Origin: BACL11 sp945865535
GTDB lineage: Bacteria > Bacteroidota > Bacteroidia > Flavobacteriales > BACL11
Assembly: GCA_947502765.1 (NCBI GenBank)
Contig: CANNBA010000010.1
Location: forward strand, 23,992 to 87,991
Length of the DNA stretch: 64,000 bases
Direction: 5' to 3'
A model generated the notes under the pieces. The model was not told the origin of the DNA. It saw only the letters and a list, made by a program, of their open reading frames with translations, and ran no database searches. Position 1 is the stretch's first letter. Every line of letters begins with the position of its first letter. This document shows, one piece after another, positions 61,738 through 64,000 of this stretch. A program made the position numbers and the translations under genes.

Positions 61738-62196
61738 TTATTTAAAATTTATTTTAACTTTGGTTTCTTTTATTTCTGCTTTTGGTATCATTACTTGTTT
61801 AATTATATTTTCTTTTTTACTTTCTTTTTTCTTTTTTGCTACTTCAAGAGTTAAGGTGTCATTTTCATAAGATAAAATAATACCTCTTTCTCTTGTCCCA
61901 TTAGTAAGCAAAACGCCCACTTCTTTTCCATTATATTTATGGTATTGCTGATCTACCATAAAAGGATTATCAAGCCCTGCTGAGCAAACAGTAAGTTCGT
62001 AATCTTCCACATCTCTATCAAAATGCTGTTCAATATGCTTACTTATTGCCAAACAATGTTCTACTTGAACCCCATCCATTCTATCAAAAAATAAAGTTAT
62101 TACATTGGCAGTATTCACCTTAACATCTACAAAAAATCCATCTAGTTCTTTTATCTTAGACTCTGCTACTTTTCTTATTTCTTCTTTTGCAATCAT
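61738..62196 (-). CDS. rimP: Ribosome maturation factor RimP
   Basis: A 152-residue cytosolic protein needed for assembly of the 30S subunit head. It has the N-terminal alpha/beta domain (KIKELDGFFVDVKVNTANVI, VEHCLAISKHIEQHFDRDVE, ELTVCSAGLDNPF) and a C-terminal SH3-like barrel (HKYNGKEVGVLLTNGTRERG). First gene of the rimP-nusA-infB operon. Its leader contains a hairpin followed by seven U just before the start codon. Confidence 0.95.
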   Translation of the reverse strand: MIAKEEIRKVAESKIKELDGFFVDVKVNTANVITLFFDRMDGVQVEHCLAISKHIEQHFDRDVEDYELTVCSAGLDNPFMVDQQYHKYNGKEVGVLLTNGTRERGIILSYENDTLTLEVAKKKKESKKENIIKQVMIPKAEIKETKVKINFK

Positions 62197-62206
62197 ATTA
62201 CTATGT

Positions 62207-62233
62207 AAAAAAAGAAGAGGCTACTGCCTCTTC
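62207..62233 (-). terminator. Terminator-like hairpin with U7 in front of rimP
   Basis: On the minus strand: GAAGAGGC, loop AGTA, GCCTCTTC, then seven T (62213 down to 62207), 10 nt before the rimP ATG. It can end transcription of the upstream secreted-protein gene. Since a promoter box lies further upstream at 62259-62266, it could also act as an attenuator in the rimP-nusA-infB leader. Confidence 0.8.
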
Positions 62234-62258
62234 CCTTTTCTTTCTCTATTTTCGGTTG

Positions 62259-62266
62259 CAAATATA
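62259..62266 (-). promoter_or_regulatory. Candidate -7 promoter box of the rimP-nusA-infB operon
   Basis: Minus-strand TATATTTG matches TAnnTTTG. It lies about 63 nt upstream of the rimP start and upstream of the hairpin at 62207-62233, so the hairpin would be inside the leader RNA. Confidence 0.45.
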
Positions 62267-62293
62267 AAGAGTTTTATTTAATCTCGCAAATTA

Positions 62294-64000
62294 TTATTGC
62301 AGTACTATTCTTTTATTTACAAATGAATCCTTAGTTTTAATCTGTATCATATAGATTCCTCTTGGCCAATTAGATAGATCAACTGCTTTAGTGTATTCAC
62401 CAACAAAATCTTGTTTTTCTTCAGTTGAAACCAACTTACCAAAAGCATCAATTATATTAATTTCAAAATTATCAATCTCCTCTGAAACGAAACTTATGTT
62501 GAACACTCCTCTTGTTGGATTAGGATAAATATTTAAATTAATACCTGAGCTAACATCTGCTTCAGTAATTCTACTACCTAATTGTGGAATTGGAATCTGA
62601 TTCTCAGTCCAAGGGGTCAAATCCGTATTTTGTCCTGCCAAATTAATAAATCCGGAAAGAACTCCATTAGTTGTAAATTGACCTAATAAAACCCTGCCAT
62701 TGGCATCAGGAATACATAAAGGGTCGGTTCCAACTCTAAATATAGATGCATCAGAATTAACACTTCCTCCGAAAGTCCATGAAGAACCAGATAGGTTAGA
62801 TCCAAAACCTACATCTCCAACAGTACTAGGAGCTGAAGTGTAACTATTTCCTAATGCAGCCCAAGTATCATATTGCAAGGCAGGAATAAAACCAAAAGCC
62901 CCAGTAACTACTTGTGACTGAAGATTTGATTGCAAGCCAAAAAGATCTTGATTAAAAAATGTTGTGGTAGTAACAATAGAATGAGGACGAGTCACATCTC
63001 CAAACATCTGATTAAGAGTCCCTGAGCTTAACTCGGCATACAATCTATAGGTCTTTTCTCCATTAACAAAAGTAGCAGCAGCTGATGTATTATTCACTTC
63101 CTCTAAAACTAAACCTATAAAAGGAGAAGGATAAGTACAAGAACCATCATCTGTATTAGCTGAAGCATCATAGTTTGTTGCATTTGAATCCGTACATCCA
63201 TTTACAATAATTATAGCAGTATTAAATGTAATATATCCTGTATAAGCTGAAGTATTACTACCATTAGGATCACACATAGAAGCCACCTGCCAGTGATAAG
63301 CCGTTCCACTAAGTAAAGCTGTTAAAGCATAGGAATTGGTATTTACAACAACATAAGTCCATTGATTAAAAGACTGAGAAATTTTCTTATATCTTACTTT
63401 ATAACCCCATGCTCCTGAAACAGCATCCCAGCCTAAAGTAGCGGAAGTTTGAGTAATTAACGTTGTAACAGGGCTTACTGGAGTTGTACAAGGACTTAAA
63501 GTAGTAAATGTTTGTGTAGAACTCCATGCAGATACAGTACTATTTCCTGGTGAACAAGCTGAACGTATCTCCCACTCATAAGTAGTAGCTGTTGTTAAAT
63601 TCACTTTTGTACGTGAGATATCAGCGCCAGGTATGTTATTTATATCAATAGTCCAAGTAGAAGAACCCTGAACTCGCATACGTATATCGTAATTATCCGC
63701 ATTAGAAACTGACCCCCAATTAATAGTCACTGATGTTAAGCCTATATTAGAAGTAAATAAGCCTGAAGGAGGTGTACAATCAACAAAAGTAGTAAAGACA
63801 GTAAATCCTGTATAATCTGAATTATTACTACCATTAGCATCACACATAGAGGCCACGCTCCAGTGATAAGCCGTTCCACTAAGTAAAGCTGTTAAAGCAT
63901 AGGAATTGGTATTTACAACAACATAAGTCCATTGAGCCCAAGGCTGAGTGGTTTTCTTATATCTTACACTATAACCCCATGCTCCTGAAACAGCATTCCA
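62294..64000 (-). CDS. Secreted fibronectin type III repeat protein with T9SS C-terminal sorting domain (5' end outside the window)
   Basis: The frame is open from the right edge, so at least 568 residues of the C-terminal part are present. Tandem fibronectin type III domains are seen (TSVTINWGSVSNADNYDIRM, SATLGWDAVSGAWGYKVRYK, GTAYHWQVASMCDPNGSNTS), followed by a short calcium-type repeat (GCTDSNATNYDASANTDDGS). A beta-rich region and a type A T9SS sorting domain follow (LNIYPNPTRGVFNISFVSEE, ending PRGIYMIQIKTKDSFVNKRI). The sorting domain is removed on export to the cell surface. An ATG at 63856 is internal, not the start. Likely an adhesin or surface protein. Confidence 0.93.
   Translation of the reverse strand, partial: WNAVSGAWGYSVRYKKTTQPWAQWTYVVVNTNSYALTALLSGTAYHWSVASMCDANGSNNSDYTGFTVFTTFVDCTPPSGLFTSNIGLTSVTINWGSVSNADNYDIRMRVQGSSTWTIDINNIPGADISRTKVNLTTATTYEWEIRSACSPGNSTVSAWSSTQTFTTLSPCTTPVSPVTTLITQTSATLGWDAVSGAWGYKVRYKKISQSFNQWTYVVVNTNSYALTALLSGTAYHWQVASMCDPNGSNTSAYTGYITFNTAIIIVNGCTDSNATNYDASANTDDGSCTYPSPFIGLVLEEVNNTSAAATFVNGEKTYRLYAELSSGTLNQMFGDVTRPHSIVTTTTFFNQDLFGLQSNLQSQVVTGAFGFIPALQYDTWAALGNSYTSAPSTVGDVGFGSNLSGSSWTFGGSVNSDASIFRVGTDPLCIPDANGRVLLGQFTTNGVLSGFINLAGQNTDLTPWTENQIPIPQLGSRITEADVSSGINLNIYPNPTRGVFNISFVSEEIDNFEINIIDAFGKLVSTEEKQDFVGEYTKAVDLSNWPRGIYMIQIKTKDSFVNKRIVLQ
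63241..64000. repeat. Long direct repeat with a 570-bp period inside the fibronectin-repeat gene
   Basis: The stretch beginning CACACATAGA occurs at 63271 and again at 63841, with nearly identical sequence for more than 100 bp (for example AGTGATAAGCCGTTCCACTA). The period is 570 bp or 190 codons, equal to two fibronectin type III domains. The second copy runs into the window edge. Confidence 0.9.

Noticed and set aside
63856..63858. ATG at 63856 as the start of the fibronectin-repeat gene
   Set aside because: The same frame continues upstream to the window edge with clear fibronectin type III sequence, so the ATG is an internal Met.

Overview
The window is chromosomal DNA of low G+C from a member of the Bacteroidetes, most likely order Flavobacteriales. 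The indications are TonB-dependent receptors with an N-terminal carboxypeptidase-regulatory domain, a type IX secretion (T9SS) C-terminal sorting signal, DUF4290, a bacterial geranylgeranylglyceryl-phosphate synthase, promoter -7 boxes of the form TAnnTTTG, and the absence of Shine-Dalgarno spacing. No rRNA or tRNA gene was seen.

Core region 1 (1-34300) is mostly housekeeping. It holds a large TonB receptor, ahcY, a phosphopantetheinyl transferase next to GGGP synthase, a ChaN-like protein, a vitamin-uptake cluster (PnuC-family transporter, NadR-like kinase, TPP riboswitch, TonB receptor), DUF4290-murA, a TlpA-like thioredoxin, grpE-dnaJ, an ABC exporter pair, two outer-membrane proteins, alaS, an M23 peptidase with a MerR-type regulator, a doubly frameshifted hldD, PduO, secA, DUF3089, an SPFH protein and an M42 peptidase. 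A PKD-like gene at 7123-7583 is also frameshifted.

Accessory region (about 34305-51521): about 17.2 kb of foreign DNA interrupts the Mg-chelatase/ComM (YifB) gene. The C-terminal part of comM lies on the left and the N-terminal part on the right, and about 70 codons including the Walker B segment are missing. The insert is a defence island. It carries a five-gene type I restriction-modification operon (M, a DUF5655 nuclease-like protein, S, an unknown protein, R). It also carries a type II system (m4C methyltransferase, controller, MvaI/BcnI-like endonuclease) whose endonuclease is out of frame at a five-base C tract. There are two tyrosine recombinases, two divergent paralogous serine recombinases, two proteins with HUH-like motifs at the extremities, and several repeat arrays. 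A 16-bp imperfect direct repeat at 34362 and 47223 suggests that one element (type I system plus large integrase) is nested inside an older one (type II system plus serine recombinases). An eight-base C tract in hsdS and the C5 tract in the endonuclease are candidate phase-variation or decay points.

Core region 2 (51522-64000, nearly all on the minus strand): the comM N-terminus, dsbD, a PH-like membrane protein, tilS, pabB, a SPOR-like protein (plus strand), the rimP-nusA-infB operon with a terminator-like hairpin in its leader, and the 3' part of a large T9SS-secreted fibronectin type III repeat protein that runs off the right edge.
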